Positions 8,175 through 15,965 of a DNA stretch of 28,248 bases are shown one piece after another. A program made the translations under genes and the position numbers. The stretch lies in IMG/VR virus record IMGVR_UViG_3300021197_001883, positions 1 through 28,248 of that record; one strand, written 5' to 3'. The notes below the pieces were generated by a model. It ran no database searches. It worked only from the letters and a program-made list of their open reading frames with translations, and was not told where the DNA came from. The first letter of the stretch is position 1. Each line of letters starts with the position of its first letter. Source of the stretch: a virus.

Positions 8175-8811
8175 CTATAAATTCCATAAGTTGTTCAGCC
8201 CACTGCCTGTGACCTTCTGCCGATGGATGAGGATCACTTTTACTGCTTATCATTCCTTTGTCTAAAATAAATTCGTATTGACTGAGATTAGGGCTAAAAA
8301 ATCTATTCATGTTTATGGAGTCTTTGATAATTTGGAAATCAAACATGGCAGACCCAAAATCATTTGGCAGAGAATTGTACATCACATATGGTATTTTCTT
8401 CCTTTCAAAATAGTTTTGCAGATCAAAAACACTATCCAAGAATCTCATTGTCATGTTATTTTCAATATCCCAACCTGTGTTTTTCCTTACGAAATCAACA
8501 TTGTCTAGAGTTTTCCAGGTACGCCATGTAAGGTTAGTTCCAGGCATCCTGCCTTTTTTATGTCCGTCGTTGGTAACGTAGTCATTTCGGCTGGCACTGG
8601 ACCAACCTATGACAGCGAAGTGCTTATCACGTTTGTGACGTTCCAACCACACCTTGGTGGTGAAACTAATCCTGTCATTTCCTCTGCCGCCCATAGCAAA
8701 GTTGACCAAAGGCATGTCATATTTTTCTGCAAGTATTTTCGTGGTAAATGTGTCAACACCGTCTTTGGGACGACTTGTAAGAAAACTGCAACCATTTGAA
8801 AATAAAAACAT
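8149..8811 (-). CDS. SGNH/GDSL-like hydrolase
   Basis: This 220-residue protein has the ordered SGNH signature. NGCSF (6-10) carries the candidate nucleophile S9, GGRGND (41-46) supplies the Gly/Asn block, and DPHPSAEGH (193-201) supplies the C-terminal Asp/His pair. The family hydrolyses esters or transfers acyl groups, and in glycan loci often adds or removes acetyl groups on sugars. Phage members with an NGCS block are usually uncharacterised. It is the first gene of the leftward operon, reading from a divergent promoter region 9-38 bases upstream. The acyl substrate is unknown. Confidence 0.7.
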   Translation of the reverse strand: MFLFSNGCSFLTSRPKDGVDTFTTKILAEKYDMPLVNFAMGGRGNDRISFTTKVWLERHKRDKHFAVIGWSSASRNDYVTNDGHKKGRMPGTNLTWRTWKTLDNVDFVRKNTGWDIENNMTMRFLDSVFDLQNYFERKKIPYVMYNSLPNDFGSAMFDFQIIKDSINMNRFFSPNLSQYEFILDKGMISSKSDPHPSAEGHRQWAEQLMEFIDANNLRTI

Positions 8812-8824
8812 AGTAGTGTATTAT
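8796..8824 (+). promoter_or_regulatory. Candidate sigma70-type promoter, rightward half of the glycan island
   Basis: TTGAAA (8796-8801) and TATTAT (8819-8824) each match five of six consensus bases with a 17-base spacer. The predicted start near 8831 leaves a leader of about 12 bases before the ATG at 8843. Its -10 box overlaps that of the leftward promoter. Confidence 0.55.
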
Positions 8825-8849
8825 AACATAATTATTAATTAAATGTTAG
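8820..8849 (-). promoter_or_regulatory. Candidate sigma70-type promoter, leftward half of the glycan island
   Basis: Read on the minus strand, a perfect TATAAT lies at 8825-8820 and CTAACA (four of six) at 8849-8844 with an 18-base spacer. Transcription would start about at the ATG at 8811 or a few bases before it. The overlap with the rightward -10 means polymerase could not occupy both at once. Confidence 0.45.
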
Positions 8850-9931
8850 CAAAAAACATAAACTCGCTGAAGTATTTCCTGAATCGTTGGGAAACAGTAG
8901 ACCCCGAGTACGACTACACAGTACCGTACCATCCAGCGATTGATCCGCACTTCACAAGTTTACCAACATTTGTAGCGGAGTTTCATAATTGTAGAGTGCA
9001 TACGTGCCCATTGTTGTTGACTAGGGAAAATAAGTTAATCACAGAACACGTGTGGAAACTGACGCACAAGAGCAGACACAAGCCACACAAGAGCCACAAG
9101 CTCTGGACCGAATGGGATGACAACGTAGATTTAGATCTACCACCTGCTACTCAATTTTTCCATGAGAAAGACACCTACGTATGGCTACCTGTGGACGATG
9201 ACAGCAAAAGTAATCCATGGCACATCTGGATTGATGTCATATCTAAGTTCAGGTTGTTAGAGAAAAGATGGTCAACGAACTTCAGTAGGTACTGTTTTAT
9301 ATTGGCAAATCACAGTCCGTATTTTGAAAAGGTATGCAAAGAACTTTTCCCAAACGTCAAGATAGTCGTAATGAAAAAAGGTGAGACATGGCAATTCAAA
9401 CATCTCATAGTGCCCAGCATGAGTAATGTGAGAGATGGTATAACAACGCCGGCTCTTGCCCCGTGGTTACGACATTTCAAAGGATTGGCTAATATCAAAG
9501 GAATCAAACCCCATCGGAAAATAGTCGTACTGAGACCAGGTGCTGTCACTAGAAGAATACAAAACTCTGACGAATTGCTATTGAACCTCAAAGGATGGGA
9601 GACTGTGGTATTGGAGAAAATGTCCATCCGAGAACAAATAAAAACATTCGCCGAGGCTTCACACGTGGTGGCGGCACATGGTGCAGGCCTCACTAATTTG
9701 TTATGGTGCCAGCCCGGAACCAAAGTATTAGAGATAAATCAAAAAAGCGAAATACACAAAAAGGTTTACCCATTGCTGTCACACAATCTAAATCTAGAAC
9801 ATAAATTATATCTAGCAGATGTGGTGCCAATCCCTAAAGAAAATGGGAAAAAACCCAAAGGCATTAAAAGATTCAGTGACATGATAAAATTTAAAATTAA
9901 CATACCCGAAATCATGGAGCACTTAGAATGA
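8843..9931 (+). CDS. GT61-like glycosyltransferase (DUF563)
   Basis: This 362-residue protein carries the hallmark C-terminal block of family 61 transferases at about residues 273-296: an A-A-H-G-A-G-L-T-N-L segment, then a P-G-T-K-V-L-E-I strand. That block forms the nucleotide-sugar pocket of this GT-B group. An upstream VVLRPGAVTRRI segment matches the strand with a conserved Arg, and FHEKDTYVWLPV in the N-terminal half matches the early domain. Family members add xylose, GlcNAc or other sugars. The ATG follows a candidate promoter and opens the rightward operon. Its stop overlaps the next gene as ATGA. Confidence 0.85.
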   Translation: MLAKNINSLKYFLNRWETVDPEYDYTVPYHPAIDPHFTSLPTFVAEFHNCRVHTCPLLLTRENKLITEHVWKLTHKSRHKPHKSHKLWTEWDDNVDLDLPPATQFFHEKDTYVWLPVDDDSKSNPWHIWIDVISKFRLLEKRWSTNFSRYCFILANHSPYFEKVCKELFPNVKIVVMKKGETWQFKHLIVPSMSNVRDGITTPALAPWLRHFKGLANIKGIKPHRKIVVLRPGAVTRRIQNSDELLLNLKGWETVVLEKMSIREQIKTFAEASHVVAAHGAGLTNLLWCQPGTKVLEINQKSEIHKKVYPLLSHNLNLEHKLYLADVVPIPKENGKKPKGIKRFSDMIKFKINIPEIMEHLE

Positions 9932-10677
9932 ACCTATCAGTGTTACAAAAGAAACCTGAACTTGTACTAGAGCCTTATCCACATTTCGTGATCGAGGACG
10001 CACTACCCCAAGATGTGTACGAACAACTTGAGAAGGAATGGCCGGAACAACAACTGCTGTCCACCGAGCCATTTGATTCGGGTATATGTTACAGGTTGAA
10101 AGCAGATGAGATGTTGAAGCCGGGAAAAGTATCCAATCTATGGAAAAAATTTACCGAGTATCACACTTCTATTGAGTTTTATAAGGAAATGACAAAAGTG
10201 TTTGGCGAGTTGGTCCCACATGTCGACGACCTTACGTTGAGTCCAAGAGGCTGGGACACAGGCAATGACAAGATAGGAACCGACTGTCAGACAGTGATGC
10301 ACAAGCCCATCGACTTCAGTTCAAGGACTGCACACATAGACAACCCTAGGGAGATATACGCGGCCTTACTTTACATGCCTTACATGGATGATAAGAGCAC
10401 CGGTGGTGACTTTCAAATACACGAAACACATGATAACATTTTGGAAGTGAATAAAAACGGCGGAAGAGAAGTAAATGAAAAAGCAGGAAAAGTTGTCAAG
10501 ACAGTTCCTTATAAACCCAACACATTAGTTGTATTTTGCAACAATTCAACAAGGTGTGTACACAGTGTATCCTCTAGAAAAGATGCCGTGCTACACAGAA
10601 GGAGCGTTAATATAATTGCTGAATTTAACAGAGCCGCGAAATGTAAAATGTTTGAAGTAAAGGAAAACAGGAAGTAA
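9928..10677 (+). CDS. 2-oxoglutarate/Fe(II)-dependent oxygenase-like protein
   Basis: This 249-residue protein has the double-stranded beta-helix metal triad: H136 and D138 in AHIDNP, and the distal H212 in RCVHSVSS, with an R-R pair at 224-225 placed to bind 2-oxoglutarate. The GGDFQIHE strand (159-166) and the PNTLVVF strand (197-203) are typical of prolyl-hydroxylase-like 2OG enzymes. The N-terminal PYPHFVIEDALP motif is common in phage and cyanobacterial members found with glycosyltransferases. It likely hydroxylates a sugar, lipid or protein acceptor in this pathway; the substrate is unknown. Its stop overlaps the next gene as TAATG. Confidence 0.8.
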   Translation: MNLSVLQKKPELVLEPYPHFVIEDALPQDVYEQLEKEWPEQQLLSTEPFDSGICYRLKADEMLKPGKVSNLWKKFTEYHTSIEFYKEMTKVFGELVPHVDDLTLSPRGWDTGNDKIGTDCQTVMHKPIDFSSRTAHIDNPREIYAALLYMPYMDDKSTGGDFQIHETHDNILEVNKNGGREVNEKAGKVVKTVPYKPNTLVVFCNNSTRCVHSVSSRKDAVLHRRSVNIIAEFNRAAKCKMFEVKENRK

Positions 10678-11486
10678 TGCTGTCAGGTATACACACAACC
10701 AAACCACGTACACAACGGTATGTAGATGCCTTTGTTAATGGTTCGGGCAAGGGAAGGATTTATCAGTTTCGTGACCTGAAAGGGTTACCAAAAGAAAATC
10801 TGACCATGTACGGCATACTGGCAGGATCTGGTGAAGTGTATAAATGGTGTGAGAAGGATAAAAGAGATTTTTATTTCATGGATCACGGATATTTTACAAA
10901 TGCACATGACAGTCCACACTGGTTACGTATAACCAAGAACAAACACTGTCAGAATATATTACAACAGAGACCCACAGACAGGTATGAGAAACATTTCAAA
11001 AGAGATATTAAACCATGGAACAAGGGTAAGAAAATTCTTGTCCTGCCACCCACCAATGCAATAGCGAACTTCTTTGATGCCACCGACTGGTTGGACAACA
11101 CAGTGAAGATCCTTAAACAGAACACTGACAGAGAAATAGACGTAAGGGAAAAACCATACAATCCAACAATTGAAATTGATCATGTTGGTGCAACGGTAAA
11201 AGTGGACAGGCCAACTGTACACAAGGGCAATATCAATTGGGGCGATTACCATGCAACAGTGACCTACAACTCCAACACCATGGTGGCCAGTTTGACTAAC
11301 GGAGTACCTGTGTTCTGTGATCCAGAGAACAGTGCGGCCGCACCCATATCTGAAACAGATTTCACAAAAATAGAAACACCTAAATACGGAGACAGGATTG
11401 CATTATTTTCAAGTCTAGCGTATAATAATTGGACACTACAAGAAATGGCCAACGGAACAGCGTGGAGGATGTTAAATGAAAGTTGA
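10677..11486 (+). CDS. GT-B-like glycosyltransferase, island paralogue 2
   Basis: This 269-residue protein belongs to the same family as the genes at 7362, 11476 and 15096. It has TDREIDVREKP (150-160), YNS (197-199), GVPVFC (209-214) and LAYNNWTLQEMANGT (247-261). Its N-terminal FYFMDHGYF and HWLRITKN (about 65-88) pair with those of the 7362 protein, so these two form the closest pair. The R-E-K-P form lacks the His seen in the 11476 and 15096 members (R-P-H-P). No membrane segment or signal peptide is visible, so it is probably a cytoplasmic transferase. It overlaps the following paralogue by 11 bases, suggesting local duplication and divergence. Confidence 0.65.
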   Translation: MLSGIHTTKPRTQRYVDAFVNGSGKGRIYQFRDLKGLPKENLTMYGILAGSGEVYKWCEKDKRDFYFMDHGYFTNAHDSPHWLRITKNKHCQNILQQRPTDRYEKHFKRDIKPWNKGKKILVLPPTNAIANFFDATDWLDNTVKILKQNTDREIDVREKPYNPTIEIDHVGATVKVDRPTVHKGNINWGDYHATVTYNSNTMVASLTNGVPVFCDPENSAAAPISETDFTKIETPKYGDRIALFSSLAYNNWTLQEMANGTAWRMLNES

Positions 11487-12459
11487 GATATTTAGAAGGA
11501 CAGTGAAGGATCGTAAACGTGGCAACAGTTACGAGTTGCTTTACCATCTCAAGGAAGGCATAGAGGCCGCGGGCGATGAAGCGGTCATAGTCAATGAGAA
11601 CAGGTCCGGACCAACTGTAGAAGGCGAGATGACTCCTACTGCACCCATGGCGGCCATGTTTGGATATGGTGGCGACAAGCAGATGCATCACACCAAAGGC
11701 AGACGTAGGGAACTTGCCAATAATTGTAGAGAAAAGAAAATTCCATTGATAACATTTGACGGAGGACTTTTATCTAGTTTTGGTAATGTGTCAACATCAC
11801 CTGATCATCATTTCAGGGTGTCTTTGTACACACCCATGAACGACGGTAACTTTCTATCTGACAACAGTCCAAGCGATCGTTGGGAAATGATGGTGAAAAA
11901 ATTCAAAGTTAAGTATGAACCATGGAGGAAGTCTGATCAAGACGATCCTGTAATATTCGTACTGCAACCAAAAGACAACTGGAGCATGAACGAGTTGGAT
12001 CCCATAGAATGGTTTAACAAAGTTTATGAAAGGCTTAGACCTGCCACTGATAGGAAGTTCATAGTCCGTCCGCATCCAAACCATGTCGCATCCATTGTCG
12101 CACGAAAGGATGACTTTCCAGATGATGTTGAACTTCAGTACACACATCAACATTTTGCGGGAGATGAAAAGAAGTTTTACAGATTCCATTTCCAGGAAGC
12201 GATCGCGAATGCACACGCTGTGGTTACGCACAACTCCACTGCCAGTGTTGACAGTTGCATAAGGGGAATACCAACTTTTTGCACATCAGATCTTGCACTG
12301 TGTTGGGAAGTGTGTAACAAGGATCTTAACGATATAGAAACACCCAAGAGGCCAGACAGGACACAGTGGGCATACGACCTAGGATATAAACTGTGGAGCA
12401 TACAAGAGATAAGAGACGGCACAGTTTACAAAAGGTTCAAATCAAAACTGGGTCTGTAA
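11476..12459 (+). CDS. GT-B-like glycosyltransferase, island paralogue 3
   Basis: This 327-residue protein is the longest of the four island paralogues. The extra length is mainly in the N-terminal domain, which has a Lys/Arg-rich start and a glycine loop GYGGDKQMHH (63-72). The C-terminal half has TDRKFIVRPHP (191-201) with the complete R-P-H-P block, THNS (251-254), GIPTFC (264-269) and LGYKLWSIQEIRDGT (302-316). The R-P-H-P plus H-x-S-x-x-x-x-x-x-x-x-G-I-P combination is typical of capsule and teichoic-acid-type GT-B enzymes, which supports a transferase role. Its stop overlaps the asparagine-synthetase-like start as TAATG. Confidence 0.65.
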   Translation: MKVEIFRRTVKDRKRGNSYELLYHLKEGIEAAGDEAVIVNENRSGPTVEGEMTPTAPMAAMFGYGGDKQMHHTKGRRRELANNCREKKIPLITFDGGLLSSFGNVSTSPDHHFRVSLYTPMNDGNFLSDNSPSDRWEMMVKKFKVKYEPWRKSDQDDPVIFVLQPKDNWSMNELDPIEWFNKVYERLRPATDRKFIVRPHPNHVASIVARKDDFPDDVELQYTHQHFAGDEKKFYRFHFQEAIANAHAVVTHNSTASVDSCIRGIPTFCTSDLALCWEVCNKDLNDIETPKRPDRTQWAYDLGYKLWSIQEIRDGTVYKRFKSKLGL

Positions 12460-14171
12460 TGTGCGGCATATACGGTATCACGGACAAAGATCCCGAATTT
12501 ATAAAACAATATATCGAAATATGTAAACACAGAGGGCCCGACGGATCAGACATATGGACATCTGACCATGTTACCCTTGGTCATAATCTACTGAGCATAA
12601 TGGCCGAGCCAAACAAATCTCAACAGCCATGGGAGACCCCAAAAGGCAATAGGCTTGTGTACAATGGAGAAATTTTTAATTACAACGAACTTGTTAAAAA
12701 ATACAAAAATTTTACAAATTCTACAGGGTGCGACACAGAACTGTTAGCATGGGGACTGGACGAACACGGAATAAATTTTATCAATGAGATCGATTCCATG
12801 CATGGCTTTGCCTATTACGACCTGCAAAGAAACACAATTACCCTGAGCAGGGATCATGCGGGCATTAAACCATTATACTACGCAGAAATAGACAAAGGCC
12901 TTGTGTTTGCATCAGAACTGAAAGGCATGCTCGACATTGTTCCCAACGCCCGAACACTTGATAACCTTGCCTGTAGTATGATGACCCGGACCGGCACAAA
13001 TCCGTTGAGAAACACCATGTTCACAAATATCAAAAAAGTTTTGCCAGGCGAAACCATTGTGTATGATTTAAAAATGAGAACTTTGAACTGTGCCCAAAGA
13101 ATATACATTAAACCGAATGCTGATAAAGATTACTCAAAAAATGAACTCAAAGAAATGTTTGCTCAGACAGTAAGGCAGTGTGCCATAGGGCAAAGGAAAA
13201 TTGGAGTGTTCTTGAGTGGTGGTTTAGATTCTTCTGTTGTGGCCTATGAACTACAACAACTAACAAACAGTGTAAACACTTTCACAAACAGAATTACCCC
13301 GGAAGTACGGGCAGATGAAGATTTCAACAGCGATTCAAAAGTAGCAAAAAGGTTTGCATCCGAACAAAATTTTAATCATCATGATGTTGTTATATCACCG
13401 TCCGAATATCTATCAGCGTGGGAAGATAGTGTATGGTACATGGAACAGCCAAACTACAATCCAAGCAATCCAATGTACTGCTACACGAACAAGTATCTAG
13501 CAGATAATGACATAGTAGTTACGTTGGCAGGAGACATGGGTGACGAACTGTTTGGTGGATACCCAAAATACAAAAACTTATATAATAGTGTAAACAAACC
13601 AAACTCCTGGAGAGAACTTTTACAACTATGGCTAGAAAGGGTTAAAAAAGGCAGTTATGTGTTGACAGAGCAACCAATCAATGACGAGACAATCCTAGAC
13701 GAACTTGAAAAATGTTACAGTGACGAACTGTGGAATCCGGCAGACCCAACTGCATCATACATGGCATTGGACTGTGTTGCACAGGTCCCAGAGTTATTTT
13801 TCGCACGAAACGATTACTATGGCATGGCTTACGGAATGGAGGGTAGATTCCCTTTGGCATCAAAAAAATTCATGCAGTATTGCTTGAACATCAAAACAAA
13901 ACACAAGTTTAAAAACAGCACCAAAGATATGGTAAAGAAAGCATACGAAAAATTTTTACCTGGATACATCGTCAACAAAGAAAAAACAGGATGGACAGTA
14001 CCGATCGGGTATTGGTTGATGGATAATGTTAGTGACCACTTGACCAGTGTCTACGACCAAGAGATAGGCAAGGAAAGGCTTCACTTACAAGGAAGGTCAC
14101 AGAAAGCAGGCAAACGTTTGATGCCGGAGTGGCAAGTAAAAAACTGGAAGGAAAAATATCAAATTAAATAA
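12459..14171 (+). CDS. asnB: Glutamine-dependent asparagine synthetase-like amidotransferase
   Basis: This is a 570-residue class II amidotransferase. The start at 12459 is chosen because it leaves MCGIYG, whose Cys becomes the N-terminal catalytic residue; the longer frame from 12393 would bury it. The glutaminase domain shows HRGPDG (24-29), NGEIFN (69-74) and the GCDTE and ASELK blocks. The synthetase domain has the ATP pyrophosphatase loop SGGLDSS (253-259) and, later, GDMGDELFGGYPKY. Length matches bacterial AsnB. True AsnB makes asparagine; homologues inside O-antigen and capsule loci instead amidate uronic acids or related carboxyl sugars. Its place between glycosyltransferase genes favours that second role, but sequence cannot decide. 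Confidence 0.92.
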   Translation: MCGIYGITDKDPEFIKQYIEICKHRGPDGSDIWTSDHVTLGHNLLSIMAEPNKSQQPWETPKGNRLVYNGEIFNYNELVKKYKNFTNSTGCDTELLAWGLDEHGINFINEIDSMHGFAYYDLQRNTITLSRDHAGIKPLYYAEIDKGLVFASELKGMLDIVPNARTLDNLACSMMTRTGTNPLRNTMFTNIKKVLPGETIVYDLKMRTLNCAQRIYIKPNADKDYSKNELKEMFAQTVRQCAIGQRKIGVFLSGGLDSSVVAYELQQLTNSVNTFTNRITPEVRADEDFNSDSKVAKRFASEQNFNHHDVVISPSEYLSAWEDSVWYMEQPNYNPSNPMYCYTNKYLADNDIVVTLAGDMGDELFGGYPKYKNLYNSVNKPNSWRELLQLWLERVKKGSYVLTEQPINDETILDELEKCYSDELWNPADPTASYMALDCVAQVPELFFARNDYYGMAYGMEGRFPLASKKFMQYCLNIKTKHKFKNSTKDMVKKAYEKFLPGYIVNKEKTGWTVPIGYWLMDNVSDHLTSVYDQEIGKERLHLQGRSQKAGKRLMPEWQVKNWKEKYQIK

Positions 14172-14175
14172 AGTT

Positions 14176-15096
14176 ATGCCCACACTAGCAGTAGTAACAA
14201 CTTTCCCGCCAAACAGATGGACAGCATATGCTAAAAGGATGTTGGAGAGCCATATTCAATTTTGGCCCGACAATGTTACCCTGTATGCATATTACGAAGG
14301 CCAGAAACCAACACTAGAACATCCAAAGATCAAATTTATCAACATAGAAGATGCCAATCCTGAATTAATAAAATTCAAGCAGAGACACAAGGACGATCCT
14401 GTGGCCAACGGTGAAGTGGATGAAATACCGGGCGGTGTGCGGAGAGATCCCAACGCAGGGAAAAATGACAGGGGCAAAGGATCTTACCTATGGGACGCTG
14501 TGAGATTCGCACACAAGACCTTTACAGTGGATCACGCAATTAAAACAATTGACACAGATTATGTTTTATGGTTAGATGCCGACACATACACATTCAGACC
14601 AATCACAATAGAGTTTGTTACTGGGCTACTACCCGAAGATAAGCTCGTGAACTTCTTAGGGAGGGGTGAAAAATATCCAGAATGTGGGTGGGTGTGCTAC
14701 AACAAGAAGCATCCAAAAATTACAGAATTCATGCAGTACTGGACAGACCTTTACATCAAGGACACCATATTCAAAGAGTTGGAATGGCATGACAGTTACC
14801 TGTTCTGGCAATGTGTCAAACGTGTGGCACCCAACGACGGGGTGGACATAGGCAAAGGTGCAGGTGCCAAAGGACATCATGTGTTCATCAACAGCGTGTT
14901 AGGAGCATACGTGGATCATATGAAAGGCAAAAGGAAAGTGCAAGGTAAAAGTAGCAAGAGTGACCTACGTGGAGACAGGAACGAGGACTACTGGAAGAAC
15001 GTGGAGAACTACGATCCGTTCAGTGGTGTGAAGTTTGATCCCAAGCAGGCAGACGACATAGTGAGCAAGGTTGCCAAAGGAAAGCAGGGCAACTGA
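14176..15096 (+). CDS. DxD glycosyltransferase (GT-A fold)
   Basis: This 306-residue protein starts with a Rossmann-like strand (TLAVVTTFPP) and carries a clear metal-binding DxD motif in VLWLDADTY (130-138). A later EWHDSYLFW block (about 204-212) fits the acceptor or catalytic loop of GT-A enzymes. An unusual Gly/Asp/Arg-rich loop (about 78-103) precedes the DxD. The C-terminal 40 residues are basic and charged. It begins 4 bases after the asnB-like stop and overlaps the next gene as TGATG. The sugar donor is not recognisable. Confidence 0.7.
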   Translation: MPTLAVVTTFPPNRWTAYAKRMLESHIQFWPDNVTLYAYYEGQKPTLEHPKIKFINIEDANPELIKFKQRHKDDPVANGEVDEIPGGVRRDPNAGKNDRGKGSYLWDAVRFAHKTFTVDHAIKTIDTDYVLWLDADTYTFRPITIEFVTGLLPEDKLVNFLGRGEKYPECGWVCYNKKHPKITEFMQYWTDLYIKDTIFKELEWHDSYLFWQCVKRVAPNDGVDIGKGAGAKGHHVFINSVLGAYVDHMKGKRKVQGKSSKSDLRGDRNEDYWKNVENYDPFSGVKFDPKQADDIVSKVAKGKQGN

Positions 15097-15965
15097 TGAG
15101 GATAGAAGCATGGCCCATGCATGGCCCATTGAACAGCAAAGACATCTTCGCAAAATTCATAAAGTCCATGCAGGACTTGGGAGACGAAGTACATGTCGAC
15201 AAGGAAACCAACGGTGACGTAGCAGTGATCTGGAGTGTGCTGTGGCGAGGCAGGATGCGAAACTACAAACAGATTTGGCAAAGATACAGACAAGCAAATA
15301 AGCCAGTGATAGTGCTAGAAGTGGGCGGAATAAGAAGGAACAAAAGTTTTAAGATTGCAATCAACGGTGTGAACAGGAAAGCAGATTTTGCCAATCAAGA
15401 TGTGGACAATACCAGATGGCCATTGTTCAATCATGTATTCAAGCCATGGAAACAGACAGGAGACAACATACTCATCTTGGGACAACACGATGCTTCTGAA
15501 CAATGGAACGGTATGCCTGGTATGAACATTTGGTTTGAACAACAAATAAATGAAATTAGAAAACACACTAGCAGACCTATACAAGTTCGACCCCACCCTA
15601 GGAATCCTATAAGTTTTAATTTTAAAAAATATAAAAATGTAAGCATAACAAGTCCTGTAATGGACAGTAACACCATAGATGACACAAACTTCAAAGACAC
15701 ACTAGAGGACGCTTGGGCTGTGATAAATCATAGTTCTAATCCTGCGATAGAGGCTGTGATCAACGGTATACCTGTGTTTGTATCTGAGGATAGCCTGTGC
15801 CATGACGTTGGCAATCATTCTCTAGCCAACATCAATGATCCTAAAATGCCCGATAGACAAGAGTGGGCAAACAAGTTGTCATACACCGAATGGTTTGAAG
15901 ATGAGATAGAAAAAGGATTACCATGGCAGAGAATCAAAAATAGAATTATTACAAATTATCTATGA
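15096..15965 (+). CDS. GT-B-like glycosyltransferase, island paralogue 4
   Basis: This 289-residue member of the island family has TSRPIQVRPHP (158-168), NHSS (211-214), GIPVFV (224-229) and LSYTEWFEDEIEKG (261-274). It lacks the Cys after the GIP strand that the other three share. The first 125 residues differ from the other members and look like a separate acceptor-binding N-domain with an IVLEVGGIRR strand and loop. The start region carries an exact 11-base tandem repeat (15108-15129). It is translationally coupled on both sides (TGATG upstream, ATGA downstream). Confidence 0.65.
   Translation: MRIEAWPMHGPLNSKDIFAKFIKSMQDLGDEVHVDKETNGDVAVIWSVLWRGRMRNYKQIWQRYRQANKPVIVLEVGGIRRNKSFKIAINGVNRKADFANQDVDNTRWPLFNHVFKPWKQTGDNILILGQHDASEQWNGMPGMNIWFEQQINEIRKHTSRPIQVRPHPRNPISFNFKKYKNVSITSPVMDSNTIDDTNFKDTLEDAWAVINHSSNPAIEAVINGIPVFVSEDSLCHDVGNHSLANINDPKMPDRQEWANKLSYTEWFEDEIEKGLPWQRIKNRIITNYL
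15108..15129 (+). repeat. Exact 11-base tandem repeat near the start of a glycosyltransferase gene
   Basis: GCATGGCCCAT occurs twice in direct succession (15108-15118 and 15119-15129), 12 bases after the first base of the start codon at 15096. Because 11 is not a multiple of three, losing or gaining one unit would shift the reading frame. Confidence 0.8.

Noticed and set aside
11398-11426. TATAAT at 11421-11426 with TTGCAT at 17-base spacing, inside paralogue 2
   Set aside because: The -35 matches only three of six bases and it lies in an operon already served from 8796; likely chance.
12393-12458. N-terminal extension of the AsnB-like protein
   Set aside because: It overlaps the preceding gene and would place 22 residues before the Cys that must be N-terminal for glutaminase activity; the ATG at 12459 is right.
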